Below, in pieces: positions 1 through 6,659 of a stretch of DNA of 14,660 nucleotides. Position numbers and translations under genes: made by a program. The stretch's first letter is position 1, and each line of letters starts with the position of its first letter. This DNA comes from Thermoplasmata archaeon. GTDB lineage: Archaea; Thermoplasmatota; E2; UBA202; DSCA01. Below the pieces are notes generated by a model. The model saw only the letters and a list, made by a program, of their open reading frames with translations. It searched no databases and was not told the DNA's origin. The stretch spans positions 1 through 14,660 of the forward strand of contig JAGGSL010000105.1 of NCBI GenBank assembly GCA_021159125.1, given 5' to 3'.

Positions 1-101
1 CTGCTGCTCCGGACAGTTCTTCTGCCTATGCCGCCCTTTCTAATCAGTTCCTTTGCCACATCCTGTGTTGATTCTACCCTGCCGTAACGATATATGCGCA
101 T
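1..101 (-). CDS. birA: Biotin-protein ligase, N-terminal fragment cut by the window edge
   Basis: Only the first 33 codons are visible, starting from an ATG at 101-99 that lies 1 nt after the cupin stop codon (TAA, 105-103). The reading frame stays open to base 1. The peptide contains VESTQDVAKEL, which matches the conserved N-terminal (D/E)STNDxAKEL-type motif of the BirA/LplA-like biotin ligase catalytic domain, followed by a GGIGRR stretch. No helix-turn-helix domain precedes it, so this would be a plain ligase rather than a repressor-ligase; that is the usual form in archaea. The enzyme would make biotinyl-AMP and attach biotin to the Lys of the EAMKM motif in OadA, encoded three genes upstream in the same run. 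No strong ribosome binding site precedes the ATG, so translation is probably coupled to the cupin gene. The catalytic GRGR-type loop lies outside the window, so the identification rests on a short match plus context. Confidence 0.78.
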   Translation of the reverse strand, partial: MRIYRYGRVESTQDVAKELIRKGGIGRRTVRSS

Positions 102-102
102 T

Positions 103-432
103 TTACATTGTTTCAGGGGGTATTCCAACTGTCATGTAAACTGCCTTCTCACTGCCAATATTTTTTGCACGGTGCGGCACGTCCGAGCGGTGCCAGAGCA
201 CGTCCCCTTCCTCCATGACATATGAATGGTCTCCAACCTGATATTCCACCTTTCCCTTAAGCATGATATGTATTTCCTCACCTTTATGATGGTAAAGCTC
301 GGATAACGCGCCCACCTCCATTTCAGATATTGTTGCCCTCATTCCCTTAGAGCGCACGAGCATTCTGAATGTCTTCCCGTCCACCTTTTTCAGAAATTTT
401 GCCTCTCCTTTTTTTATAAAAACATCTTTCAT
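103..432 (-). CDS. Small single-domain cupin protein (cupin_2 type)
   Basis: This 109-aa protein is one cupin beta-barrel. Motif 1 is the segment around residues 48-60, with H48, H49, E52/E53 and H55 as potential metal ligands followed by the LKG turn. Motif 2 is around residues 76-91 (EGDVLW...VPHRAKN), with H87 as the other expected ligand. Length and layout fit small metal-binding cupins that act as sugar/acid isomerases, decarboxylases, dioxygenases or ligand sensors; the substrate cannot be read from the sequence. A GGGGTGA ribosome binding site overlaps the stop of the oadB gene 4 nt before the ATG, and the biotin ligase gene starts 1 nt downstream. The gene is therefore firmly inside the oxaloacetate decarboxylase operon, and a role with an oxo-acid or dicarboxylate is a reasonable guess but unproven. 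There is no signal peptide or membrane segment. Confidence 0.85.
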   Translation of the reverse strand: MKDVFIKKGEAKFLKKVDGKTFRMLVRSKGMRATISEMEVGALSELYHHKGEEIHIMLKGKVEYQVGDHSYVMEEGDVLWHRSDVPHRAKNIGSEKAVYMTVGIPPETM

Positions 433-436
433 TTTC

Positions 437-1534
437 TCACCCCAGCAGCCCTATGAACACGCCTGCAGCCACAGCCGAGCCGATAACGCCTGCAACATTT
501 GGCCCCATTGCATGCATGAGCAGGAAATTTTCAGGGTCATCCCTCTTCGCCATTTGCTGGACAACGCGGGCGCTCATTGGTACAGCGCTCACTCCTGCAG
601 CCCCTATCATCGGATTTATTTTGCCCCCGGAAAGCTTATAGAAAATCTGGCCAAATGCAATGCCTCCTGCTGTTGCTGTCACAAATGCGACTATGCCGAG
701 CAAAAGTATCTTTATTGTTTCCAGATTCAGAAAGCGGTCTGCTGTCATCATGTATCCGACTCCAAGCCCCAGGGCTATTGTGGCTGCATTTATGATTTCA
801 TTCTGCGCCGATTTTGACAGGCGGTCCATTGCGCCTGAAACCTTCAACAGATTACCGAACATAAGCATTCCTATCAATGGCAATGCCGATGGAACAAGCA
901 TGCCCACGATTATGGTAACGGCTATCGGAAATATAATTTTCTCTGCCGGCCTCACCTCCCTTAAGTTCTCCATGCGTATCATCCTCTGCTTTTTAGTGGT
1001 CAGCGCCTTTATCACAGGCGGCTGTATCATGGGGACAAGAGCCATATAAGAGTAGGCTGCAACAGCAACAGGCGCAAGTATCTCCGGCGCAAGCTTCGTT
1101 GCGGTATATATGGTGGTCGGCCCGTCGGCTCCCCCTATTATGCCTATTGCAGCAGCGCTTGTCAAATCAAACCCGAATATTATTGCAGAGAACATGGCGC
1201 AGTATATGCCTATCTGAGCGGCAGCCCCCAGCAGAAAAGTCTTCGGATTTGCTATGAGGGGCGTGAAGTCGGTCATTGCCCCTATGCCCAGAAATATGAA
1301 AAGTGGGACAATTTCAGTGCTTATGAGATGGTCATAAATAAACTCCATGAGTTCCGCAGGCCCTGCAATTCCGGGAAATGACAAATTTGCAAGTATCGCG
1401 GAAAAACCTATGGGCCCCAGCAACAGGGGCTCCATTTTACGATATATCGCCAGATAAAGCAGCACTATTCCTATAACAATCATGGCGACCTGCTTCAGCG
1501 TTATATAATCAAAACCTGTCTCTAAAAACGTCAT
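437..1534 (-). CDS. oadB: Na+-pumping oxaloacetate decarboxylase, membrane subunit beta
   Basis: This 365-aa, strongly hydrophobic protein has many membrane segments and belongs to the OadB/MmdB/GcdB family. The membrane subunit decarboxylates carboxybiotin and couples this to Na+ export. Visible signatures are FLGIGAMTDF near residues 81-90, IGGADGPTTIYTA at 133-145 (its Asp, D137, corresponds to the Asp known to be essential in Klebsiella OadB), and GPNVAGVIGSAVAAG at 344-358 near the C-terminus. The short length is normal for this family when the first helices of the longer enterobacterial form are absent. The ATG overlaps the stop of the upstream OadG-like gene as ATGA, preceded by a purine-rich AGAGGGA. 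With OadA and OadG encoded just upstream, an oxaloacetate pump is the best reading. A methylmalonyl-CoA or glutaconyl-CoA pump is unlikely because the partner carboxyltransferase is of the oxaloacetate/pyruvate type. Confidence 0.95.
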   Translation of the reverse strand: MTFLETGFDYITLKQVAMIVIGIVLLYLAIYRKMEPLLLGPIGFSAILANLSFPGIAGPAELMEFIYDHLISTEIVPLFIFLGIGAMTDFTPLIANPKTFLLGAAAQIGIYCAMFSAIIFGFDLTSAAAIGIIGGADGPTTIYTATKLAPEILAPVAVAAYSYMALVPMIQPPVIKALTTKKQRMIRMENLREVRPAEKIIFPIAVTIIVGMLVPSALPLIGMLMFGNLLKVSGAMDRLSKSAQNEIINAATIALGLGVGYMMTADRFLNLETIKILLLGIVAFVTATAGGIAFGQIFYKLSGGKINPMIGAAGVSAVPMSARVVQQMAKRDDPENFLLMHAMGPNVAGVIGSAVAAGVFIGLLG

Positions 1535-1707
1535 AGTTTTCCCTCTGCGTGAAGTTTCGCAACAATCGCAGCCACCTCCCCGCCCCCCTCTCTCTTCCTC
1601 TCCATGAACAAAACCATTTTCCCTATGAAATAGGTAAAAGCGGCAAGTATCCCAAGCGTAAGGAATACAACGAAAATACCAACAGCAAAAACATGCAGCG
1701 GGCTCAT
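1531..1707 (-). CDS. oadG: OadG-like gamma subunit of oxaloacetate decarboxylase (58 aa)
   Basis: This small gene fills the gap between oadA and oadB exactly. Its ATG (1707-1705) overlaps the oadA TGA as ATGA, and its TGA (1533-1531) overlaps the oadB ATG in the same way. A GGTGAT ribosome binding site lies 6 nt before the start. The 58-aa product has one N-terminal membrane helix (about residues 6-28, from FAVGIFVVFL onward), then a basic turn (ERKRE) and a C-terminal EVAAIVAKLHA segment. That last segment resembles the conserved end of OadG/MmdD gamma subunits (EVAAIAAAL-like). The family assembles the decarboxylase by anchoring OadA to the membrane subunit. The Pro-rich linker and zinc-binding tail of enterobacterial OadG are missing, making this a minimal version. 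Identification rests on size, topology, tail motif and position between oadA and oadB. Confidence 0.85.
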   Translation of the reverse strand: MSPLHVFAVGIFVVFLTLGILAAFTYFIGKMVLFMERKREGGGEVAAIVAKLHAEGKL

Positions 1708-3470
1708 GTTTCTATCACCGCTATAAGCTTTCCTGCCTCAACATCCTGCCCCTCTTTGACATTTATTGACTTTACGATGCCGTCGGCAGGAGCCGATATC
1801 TCATTTTCCATTTTCATCGCCTCAAGCACTGCAATAACATCTCCTTTCCTCACCTTATCCCCCTCTCTGACCTTCACTTTTACGATAACTCCCAGCATAG
1901 GGGACGAAATTTTCACAACTTCACCTGTACCGCTGCTCTCAAATTTTTTTGTTTCCGCCGCTTTCTCAACTTTTTCGCCTTCAATCCTAACCGAGTGAGG
2001 TGTGCCATTAACCTCTATTGTATCTGACGATTTGACTTTCACTTCATATTCAACACCATCAATATCAATTTTATATGAAGCGGGGAACGACGGGCGTTTT
2101 ATTACGTCAGCAGAGGGTAGCGGCTCTGCCCTTATTTCTCCCTTCAAGAATTTAAGTCCTATCTGGGGGTAAATTGCATAGGTGAGAACATCTTCGGGTT
2201 TGTTCAGCAATCCCATTTCCTCAAGCTCTTCCTTTCTTTTATCGAATTCCGGTTCAAGGAGGTCTGAAGGACGGACGTCTATTATCTCATCCTTCCAGTT
2301 GGGACCAAGTATCTTTTCATATATTTTCTCCGATATCTCCCCGGGCGGTTTGCCGTACATGCCCCTTACATAATCCTTTGTTTCCTTGGGTATTTTTCTG
2401 TACCTCCCGAATAGAACGTTCATAACCGCCTGAATTCCGACTATCTGGGACGTGGGCGTCACAAGTGGAGGGTAGCCCATATCCTCCCTCACCCTCGGAA
2501 TTTCCTCCAGCACCTCGTTGTATTTATCGCCTGCACCCTGCTGCTCCAGTTGAAATAGAAGATTGGAGAGCATTCCTCCGGGAATCTGGTGGGTGGTCAC
2601 AGATGGATCCATCATCAATGCTGTCATCTTGTAAAGGGGCTTGTATTTCTCGAACACTTTGAGAAAATATTTCCTCGCCTCCATGAGCAGGTTTAAATCA
2701 TAGCCTGTGTCGTATTCAGTTTCCTTCAGCGCGGCGACAATCGCCTCTGTGGGCGGTTGCGAGGTTCCGCCGGAAAATGGAGACATTGCAGTATCAAGAA
2801 CATCAACACCTGCCTCACACGCTTTCATGTAAGACAGCCCCCACATGCCCGATGTGCAGTGGGTATGCAAATCTATTGGCACTTTTATGCCAGCGTCCTT
2901 CACTCCCTTTATGATTTCATATGCCCTCTGCGGCGTCACCAACCCTGCCATGTCTTTCAGCACTAAAGAATCGCATCCCATTGATTCGAGCTTTTTGAAA
3001 TCCTCGATGTAGCGCTCGACGGTATGGACAGGGCTGACCGTGTAACTAAGTGCGCCCTGAGCATGCCCTCCCACTTCTTTTACATACTTAATCGGCATTT
3101 CAAGGTTTCTCAAATCGTTGAGAGCGTCGAATATGCGGAAATAGTCAATGCCGTCCTTTTTTGCATAATAAATAAATTTTTTTACAATATCATCGGGAAA
3201 ATTTCTGTATGCAACAACGTTCATTCCCCTCTCCAGCATCTGGAGGGGCGTATTCGGCAGTGCTTCCCTCAGCTTTTTCAATCTCTCCCACGGGTCCTCG
3301 TTCAGATATCTGATGGCAACGTCAAAAGTTGCACCGCCCCACACCTCCATGGAAAAATAGCCTATCTGGTCCATGACAGGGCAGATGGGAAGCATGTCCT
3401 CAGTCCTCATACGTGTGGCAATGAGAGATTGATGGGCATCCCTGAATATCTGTTCATGTAATTTAACCAT
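1704..3470 (-). CDS. oadA: Biotin-dependent oxaloacetate decarboxylase alpha subunit (OadA / pyruvate carboxylase subunit B type)
   Basis: The protein has 588 aa. The N-terminal carboxyltransferase TIM barrel (about 1-270) shows RDAHQSL at 10-16, the metal ligands D11, H202 and H204 (LHTHCTSG), and the lysine of LVLKDMAG (K172), which is carbamylated in this family. The conserved PycB/OadA central domain follows (about 290-450, with IPGGMLSNL). The C-terminal biotinyl domain (about 518-588) carries EAMKMEN, with K553 as the biotin site. The enzyme moves the carboxyl group of oxaloacetate to biotin, leaving pyruvate. In archaea the same protein can be the PycB subunit of pyruvate carboxylase. 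Here the directly following OadG-like and OadB genes argue for the membrane decarboxylase, and no biotin carboxylase (PycA) gene is visible. A GGAGAGAT site precedes the ATG, 23 nt after the upstream gene, and the 3' end overlaps the OadG-like gene. Confidence 0.95.
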   Translation of the reverse strand: MVKLHEQIFRDAHQSLIATRMRTEDMLPICPVMDQIGYFSMEVWGGATFDVAIRYLNEDPWERLKKLREALPNTPLQMLERGMNVVAYRNFPDDIVKKFIYYAKKDGIDYFRIFDALNDLRNLEMPIKYVKEVGGHAQGALSYTVSPVHTVERYIEDFKKLESMGCDSLVLKDMAGLVTPQRAYEIIKGVKDAGIKVPIDLHTHCTSGMWGLSYMKACEAGVDVLDTAMSPFSGGTSQPPTEAIVAALKETEYDTGYDLNLLMEARKYFLKVFEKYKPLYKMTALMMDPSVTTHQIPGGMLSNLLFQLEQQGAGDKYNEVLEEIPRVREDMGYPPLVTPTSQIVGIQAVMNVLFGRYRKIPKETKDYVRGMYGKPPGEISEKIYEKILGPNWKDEIIDVRPSDLLEPEFDKRKEELEEMGLLNKPEDVLTYAIYPQIGLKFLKGEIRAEPLPSADVIKRPSFPASYKIDIDGVEYEVKVKSSDTIEVNGTPHSVRIEGEKVEKAAETKKFESSGTGEVVKISSPMLGVIVKVKVREGDKVRKGDVIAVLEAMKMENEISAPADGIVKSINVKEGQDVEAGKLIAVIET

Positions 3471-3493
3471 AATTATCTCTCCACAATTACCTC

Positions 3494-3994
3494 TTAATGT
3501 GCCTCTTTTGATTTAAACTTTTTTAATTTTAATCTTGTATATGCCAGCAGGCCACCTGCATCACGGATAGCAAGTATTTCCTCCGGCAGTACCGGAAACG
3601 AGAATGTTTTTCCCCCGACCGTGATGCTTCCTTTCTCAATGTTCAACACGATGGTATCGCCTTCCGAATATGCTTTCACCGCTTCAGGACATTCTATGAG
3701 AACAAGACCCTGGTTGATTGCAGCCCTGTAAAATATCCTTGCAAAACTTTCGGCAATTATTGCCTCAATGCCAACGGATTTTAAACCAAGAACAGGTTGC
3801 TCCCTTGAACTGCCGCACCCAAAATTTTTCCCGGCAATGATGATATCTCCTTCTTTCACATTCTCCGCAAACGATGGGTCCAGATCCTCCAAAAGATGGG
3901 GTTTTATTTCCTCGGCCGTGGAGCAGGTATATGTGTATTTGCCAGGGAACAGAAGGTCAGTGTTTACATCGTCCCCATATCGCCATACCTTCAT
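3494..3994 (-). CDS. LeuD/HacB-type dehydratase small subunit (isopropylmalate, homoaconitate or related substrate)
   Basis: This 166-aa protein is the swivel domain of a two-subunit hydro-lyase. It shows GDDVNTD (7-13), AGKNFGCGSSREQP (54-67) and AESFARIFYRAAIN (81-94), the usual archaeal LeuD/HacB architecture. The frame is open further upstream to 4171, but ATG 3994 is the right start: it overlaps the large-subunit stop as ATGA, sits 3 nt after a perfect GGAGGTGAT, and gives the standard family length. The substrate-selecting loop after PGKY reads YTYT (20-23). Methanogen work linked YLVY to isopropylmalate isomerase and YLRT to homoaconitase (from memory), so this loop matches neither and the substrate is open. 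The His usual in GSSREH is Gln here. It pairs with the large subunit just upstream to isomerise a 2-hydroxy-tricarboxylate or 2-alkylmalate. Confidence 0.88.
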   Translation of the reverse strand: MKVWRYGDDVNTDLLFPGKYTYTCSTAEEIKPHLLEDLDPSFAENVKEGDIIIAGKNFGCGSSREQPVLGLKSVGIEAIIAESFARIFYRAAINQGLVLIECPEAVKAYSEGDTIVLNIEKGSITVGGKTFSFPVLPEEILAIRDAGGLLAYTRLKLKKFKSKEAH

Positions 3995-5253
3995 CCAATC
4001 ACCTCCCTGGGATCCGCTATCGAGCCCTTCAGGGCACTGGCAGCCACAGTCGCCGGGCTTGCCAGGTATATCTCCGCCTCCTTGGAGCCCATGCGCCCCT
4101 TGAAGTTCCTGTTGGCAGTACTGAGGCACCTCTCGCCCGGAGCCAGTACACCCTGATGTGCGCCCAGACACGGCCCGCAGCCAGGTGGCAGAATCATTCC
4201 TCCGGCAGAAACGAATATATCTATCAGCCCTTCGGACATGGCTTCCCTGTAAACACTTCTGGATGCTGGAAGCACCAGAAGCCTCCTGCCGGGAGCGATC
4301 TTCTTACCTTTCAGAATACGGGCTGCCTCGCGCAGGTCGGACAGTCTGCCGTTAGTGCATGTCCCTATGAAGAACTGGTCTATGTCCAGACCCTGTATCT
4401 CATCAATATCCACCACATTGTCTACAGTATGGGGCTTTGCAATCTTTGGCACGATGTCCGACATGTCGTACTCCAGTTCCTTTGAATACAAAGCGTCCTC
4501 ATCTGCCCGGACAGGTTCGTAGCCGCCCTGCACACCTATGGAGCGGAGATATTTCTCGGTGACAGAATCATAGGGGAAGGTAGCATTCTTGGCACCCATC
4601 TCAACGCCCATGTTGGATATGGTCATCCTCTCCTCCATATCAAGTTTATTCACCGAGCCATGGAACTCCACCGAGCAATAATTGGCGCCGTCGGCACCTA
4701 TGTCCCCGATGATATGCAGTATGAGATCCTTGGCATAGACGCCCGGCGGCAGTTCGCCGGACAGCGTCATCTTTATGCTCTCCGGCACCTTGAGCCAGGT
4801 CTCGCCAGTGAGCATGAGGGCTGCTGCCTCGGTCCTGTCTATACCTGATGAGAGGGCATTGAGTGCGCCGTATGTGCATGTATGGGAATCACTGCCCAGG
4901 ACTATATTACCCGGCAGGGCATGCCCCTTCTCCATGACTACCTGGTGGCATATGCCTTCCCCGGCATCGTAAAAGTTCTTTATATTGAATCTGCTCACAA
5001 ACTCCCTTATCTTCTTGTGGTTGATGGCAGTCTTCTCGTTGGCAGCAGGCACCACATGGTCAATCACTATCACCGACAAATCATTGGACACAACTCCGTA
5101 CTCTTCCAGTTCAGGCCCTATCTTGCCTATTATCGCAGCCGTGTTGTCATGCGTGAGAAGATGGTCGGGCTTAACAGTGACTATCTGGCCTGGCACTACC
5201 TCCTTCCGGCCCGATTTCCGTGCAAGAATCTTCTCTGCAAATGTCTTTCCCAT
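3991..5253 (-). CDS. LeuC/HacA-type dehydratase large subunit (aconitase superfamily, 4Fe-4S)
   Basis: This 420-aa protein is the catalytic Fe-S subunit of the two-subunit isopropylmalate isomerase/homoaconitase family. Cluster ligands are C299 (GTCTNGR) and C359 and C362 (PPGCGPCLGAHQG). Other family motifs are TVKPDHLLTHDNTA (26-39), VIDHVVPA (63-70), AGEGICHQV (97-105) and LGSDSHTCTYGALNAL (119-134). The length is typical of archaeal LeuC/HacA. The ATG is preceded by a weak AGTGAT. The stop overlaps the small-subunit gene. Candidate reactions are 2- to 3-isopropylmalate (leucine), citramalate to methylmalate (isoleucine), homocitrate to homoisocitrate (2-oxoadipate), or citrate to isocitrate. 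Its position between an isocitrate/isopropylmalate-family dehydrogenase and citrate genes, in a window that already has a full aconitase, means citrate is not the obvious choice but cannot be excluded. No 2-isopropylmalate, citramalate or homocitrate synthase gene lies in the window. Confidence 0.92.
   Translation of the reverse strand: MGKTFAEKILARKSGRKEVVPGQIVTVKPDHLLTHDNTAAIIGKIGPELEEYGVVSNDLSVIVIDHVVPAANEKTAINHKKIREFVSRFNIKNFYDAGEGICHQVVMEKGHALPGNIVLGSDSHTCTYGALNALSSGIDRTEAAALMLTGETWLKVPESIKMTLSGELPPGVYAKDLILHIIGDIGADGANYCSVEFHGSVNKLDMEERMTISNMGVEMGAKNATFPYDSVTEKYLRSIGVQGGYEPVRADEDALYSKELEYDMSDIVPKIAKPHTVDNVVDIDEIQGLDIDQFFIGTCTNGRLSDLREAARILKGKKIAPGRRLLVLPASRSVYREAMSEGLIDIFVSAGGMILPPGCGPCLGAHQGVLAPGERCLSTANRNFKGRMGSKEAEIYLASPATVAASALKGSIADPREVIG
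3998..4006 (-). promoter_or_regulatory. Strong Shine-Dalgarno site fixing the LeuD/HacB-like start
   Basis: Read on the minus strand this is GGAGGTGAT, a perfect complement to the usual archaeal/bacterial 16S rRNA 3' end (AUCACCUCC). It lies inside the last codons of the large-subunit gene, with 7 nt between GGAGG and ATG 3994. It decides the start against the longer open frame reaching back to 4171. Confidence 0.85.
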
Positions 5254-5261
5254 TTTATCAC

Positions 5262-5435
5262 TTATAATGTTATGAGTTTCTCGTTTTTAAGACATACCAG
5301 AGGATTGAATGTGGCGAAGCGCGGGTGAATGAGTATTGCCTCGATCGCCTGATGACTGTTCTCGCCCTCCTTGGCATGTGCCCCAATAGTGTTCGGCACA
5401 TCATCAGGCAGTCCAACCTCGCTACGTTCTATCAT
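5262..5435 (-). CDS. Unrecognised 57-codon ORF between the second dehydrogenase and the HacA-like gene
   Basis: An ATG at 5435-5433 opens a frame that ends with TAA at 5264-5262, only 8 nt before the HacA-like ATG, so it almost fills the otherwise empty 197-nt gap. I do not recognise the product. It has an acidic/polar first half (starts MIERSEVGLPDDVP) and a more hydrophobic C-terminal part (AILIHPRFATFNPL). There is no membrane helix, signal peptide or Cys pair. No clear ribosome binding site precedes the ATG. The frame is the same as that of the upstream dehydrogenase: after its TAA come five sense codons and then this ATG. Most of the ORF is about as GC-rich as its coding neighbours, while the last 30 bases and the gap to the next gene are AT-rich, which mildly supports coding. 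It could be a genuine small protein, a stop-separated extension of the dehydrogenase, or chance. Confidence 0.4.
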   Translation of the reverse strand: MIERSEVGLPDDVPNTIGAHAKEGENSHQAIEAILIHPRFATFNPLVCLKNEKLITL

Positions 5436-5450
5436 GGGTGCCCGTTCGCC

Positions 5451-6635
5451 TTACAGCGCCTTTATGATGGCATCTGTCATTTCCTGAGTGGTTGCAGCGC
5501 CCTTCTCTATCACATCTGGGCCGCCCGGGAGACGCATCATATCGTATGTGCGCACCTCGCCTGCTTCAACTACTCTGGCGATTGCCTTTCTTATCTTTTC
5601 GGCCTTCTCGCCCTCGCCTATGTAATCCAGCATCATGGCAGCACTCAGTATCATGGCTATGGGATTGACTATTGACGGTTCCAGCTCTGCATATTTTGGA
5701 GCAGAACCGTGAGTAGGCTCGAAAATGGCTACCTCCTTGCCTATGTTTGCGCTGTATGCAAAGCCCAGACCGCCCACCAGCCCGGCAAAGCCATCTGATA
5801 CAATATCGCCGAACATATTGCCGCTCACTATGACCCCGTAATCCTCAGGATTTTTGGTAAGCCACATCATCTGGGCATCTATGTTGGTGAACTTCAGTGC
5901 TATTTCAGGATAGTCAGGCGCTATATTCTTTGCCTCATTCCTCATCATTCCTGATGTTTCCCGGATTACATTGGGTTTCTCGCATATTGTGACGCTCCTG
6001 TAGCCGTACTTCCTGGCATACTCAAATGCTTCCCTGATTATTCTCCTGCAGGCAGGCCTGGTGAATATCCTGGTGGATATTGCCAGGTCCTCGCTTGGGA
6101 CATCTTTGTACCTGGCCATCTTCGGGTGGGTCTCCAGGGCTCTCCTCACCTCATCGGGAGGATTTGTCCATTCCACGCCGCTGTACAGTCCTTCGGTATT
6201 CTGCCTGAATATCACGGCATCCACCACCGGCTCCTCTATGCCGCCATCCTTGCTGCGCCTGATGAAATTCAGGGGATTTCCCTTGAACGTCCTGCATGGC
6301 CTGATGCATATATCCAGGTCAAAATGCTGGCGAAGAGCAACTATGGGGCTGTAGTATACGTAGCCCTTTCCCTGCAGCTCGGGGGATAGTTCCCTGGCAG
6401 CAGTGTCCTTGGGCTTGGATGTTATGGCTCCGAAGAGACCGATTTTATGCTCTTCCAGAAGTTTTATTGTCCTTTCCGGCAGGGGGTTTCCCTCCTTCAC
6501 CCAGAATTCCCAGCCTATATCGGCATGTATGTAGTTCGCTTCAAATCCAACTGCATCAAGAACCCTGATGGCTTCATTAAAGACTATTTTTCCTATCCCG
6601 TCACCGGGCATCGCCACAATATTTCTTTTTGCCAT
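5451..6635 (-). CDS. Isocitrate/isopropylmalate-family dehydrogenase (second paralogue, substrate uncertain)
   Basis: This is a beta-decarboxylating 2-hydroxyacid dehydrogenase of 394 aa when started at ATG 6635. The frame also has an in-frame TTG at 6644, but the ATG is preferred because the protein then begins MAKRNIVAMPGDGIG, as the family does. Substrate region: SPIVALRQHFDLDICIRP (96-113), with R102 and R112; R144 in FRQNTEG; Mg-binding D253, D277 and D281 (SGNMFGDIVSDGFAG); K220. The coenzyme loop HGSAPKYAE (309-317) has K314-Y315, the pair that favours NADP in E. coli isocitrate dehydrogenase. In the substrate loop Ser is kept, but the Asn of the IDH S-x-N-V pattern is Ile. This resembles homoisocitrate-type enzymes as much as isocitrate dehydrogenase. 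Followed by a HacA/HacB-type dehydratase, it may form a homoisocitrate, isopropylmalate or second isocitrate module. Confidence 0.88.
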   Translation of the reverse strand: MAKRNIVAMPGDGIGKIVFNEAIRVLDAVGFEANYIHADIGWEFWVKEGNPLPERTIKLLEEHKIGLFGAITSKPKDTAARELSPELQGKGYVYYSPIVALRQHFDLDICIRPCRTFKGNPLNFIRRSKDGGIEEPVVDAVIFRQNTEGLYSGVEWTNPPDEVRRALETHPKMARYKDVPSEDLAISTRIFTRPACRRIIREAFEYARKYGYRSVTICEKPNVIRETSGMMRNEAKNIAPDYPEIALKFTNIDAQMMWLTKNPEDYGVIVSGNMFGDIVSDGFAGLVGGLGFAYSANIGKEVAIFEPTHGSAPKYAELEPSIVNPIAMILSAAMMLDYIGEGEKAEKIRKAIARVVEAGEVRTYDMMRLPGGPDVIEKGAATTQEMTDAIIKAL

Positions 6636-6659
6636 TTTATCCAAAGGATGTATTGCGAT

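Noticed and set aside
3995..4171. 59-codon N-terminal extension of the LeuD/HacB-like frame
   Set aside because: The extension overlaps the 3' end of the HacA-like gene in another frame, has Gly/Gln-rich content without family similarity, and the perfect ribosome binding site at 3998-4006 points to ATG 3994.
3874..4485. 203-codon plus-strand frame
   Set aside because: It is antisense to the LeuD/HacB-like and HacA-like genes, with no domain and no ribosome binding site.
4646..4879. 77-codon minus-strand frame inside the HacA-like gene
   Set aside because: It overlaps conserved HacA-like sequence in another frame and has an Arg/His/Gly-rich composition typical of shadows in GC-rich coding sequence.
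6636..6644. TTG start for the second dehydrogenase, three codons upstream
   Set aside because: The ATG at 6635 gives the usual family N-terminus, and no ribosome binding site favours the TTG.
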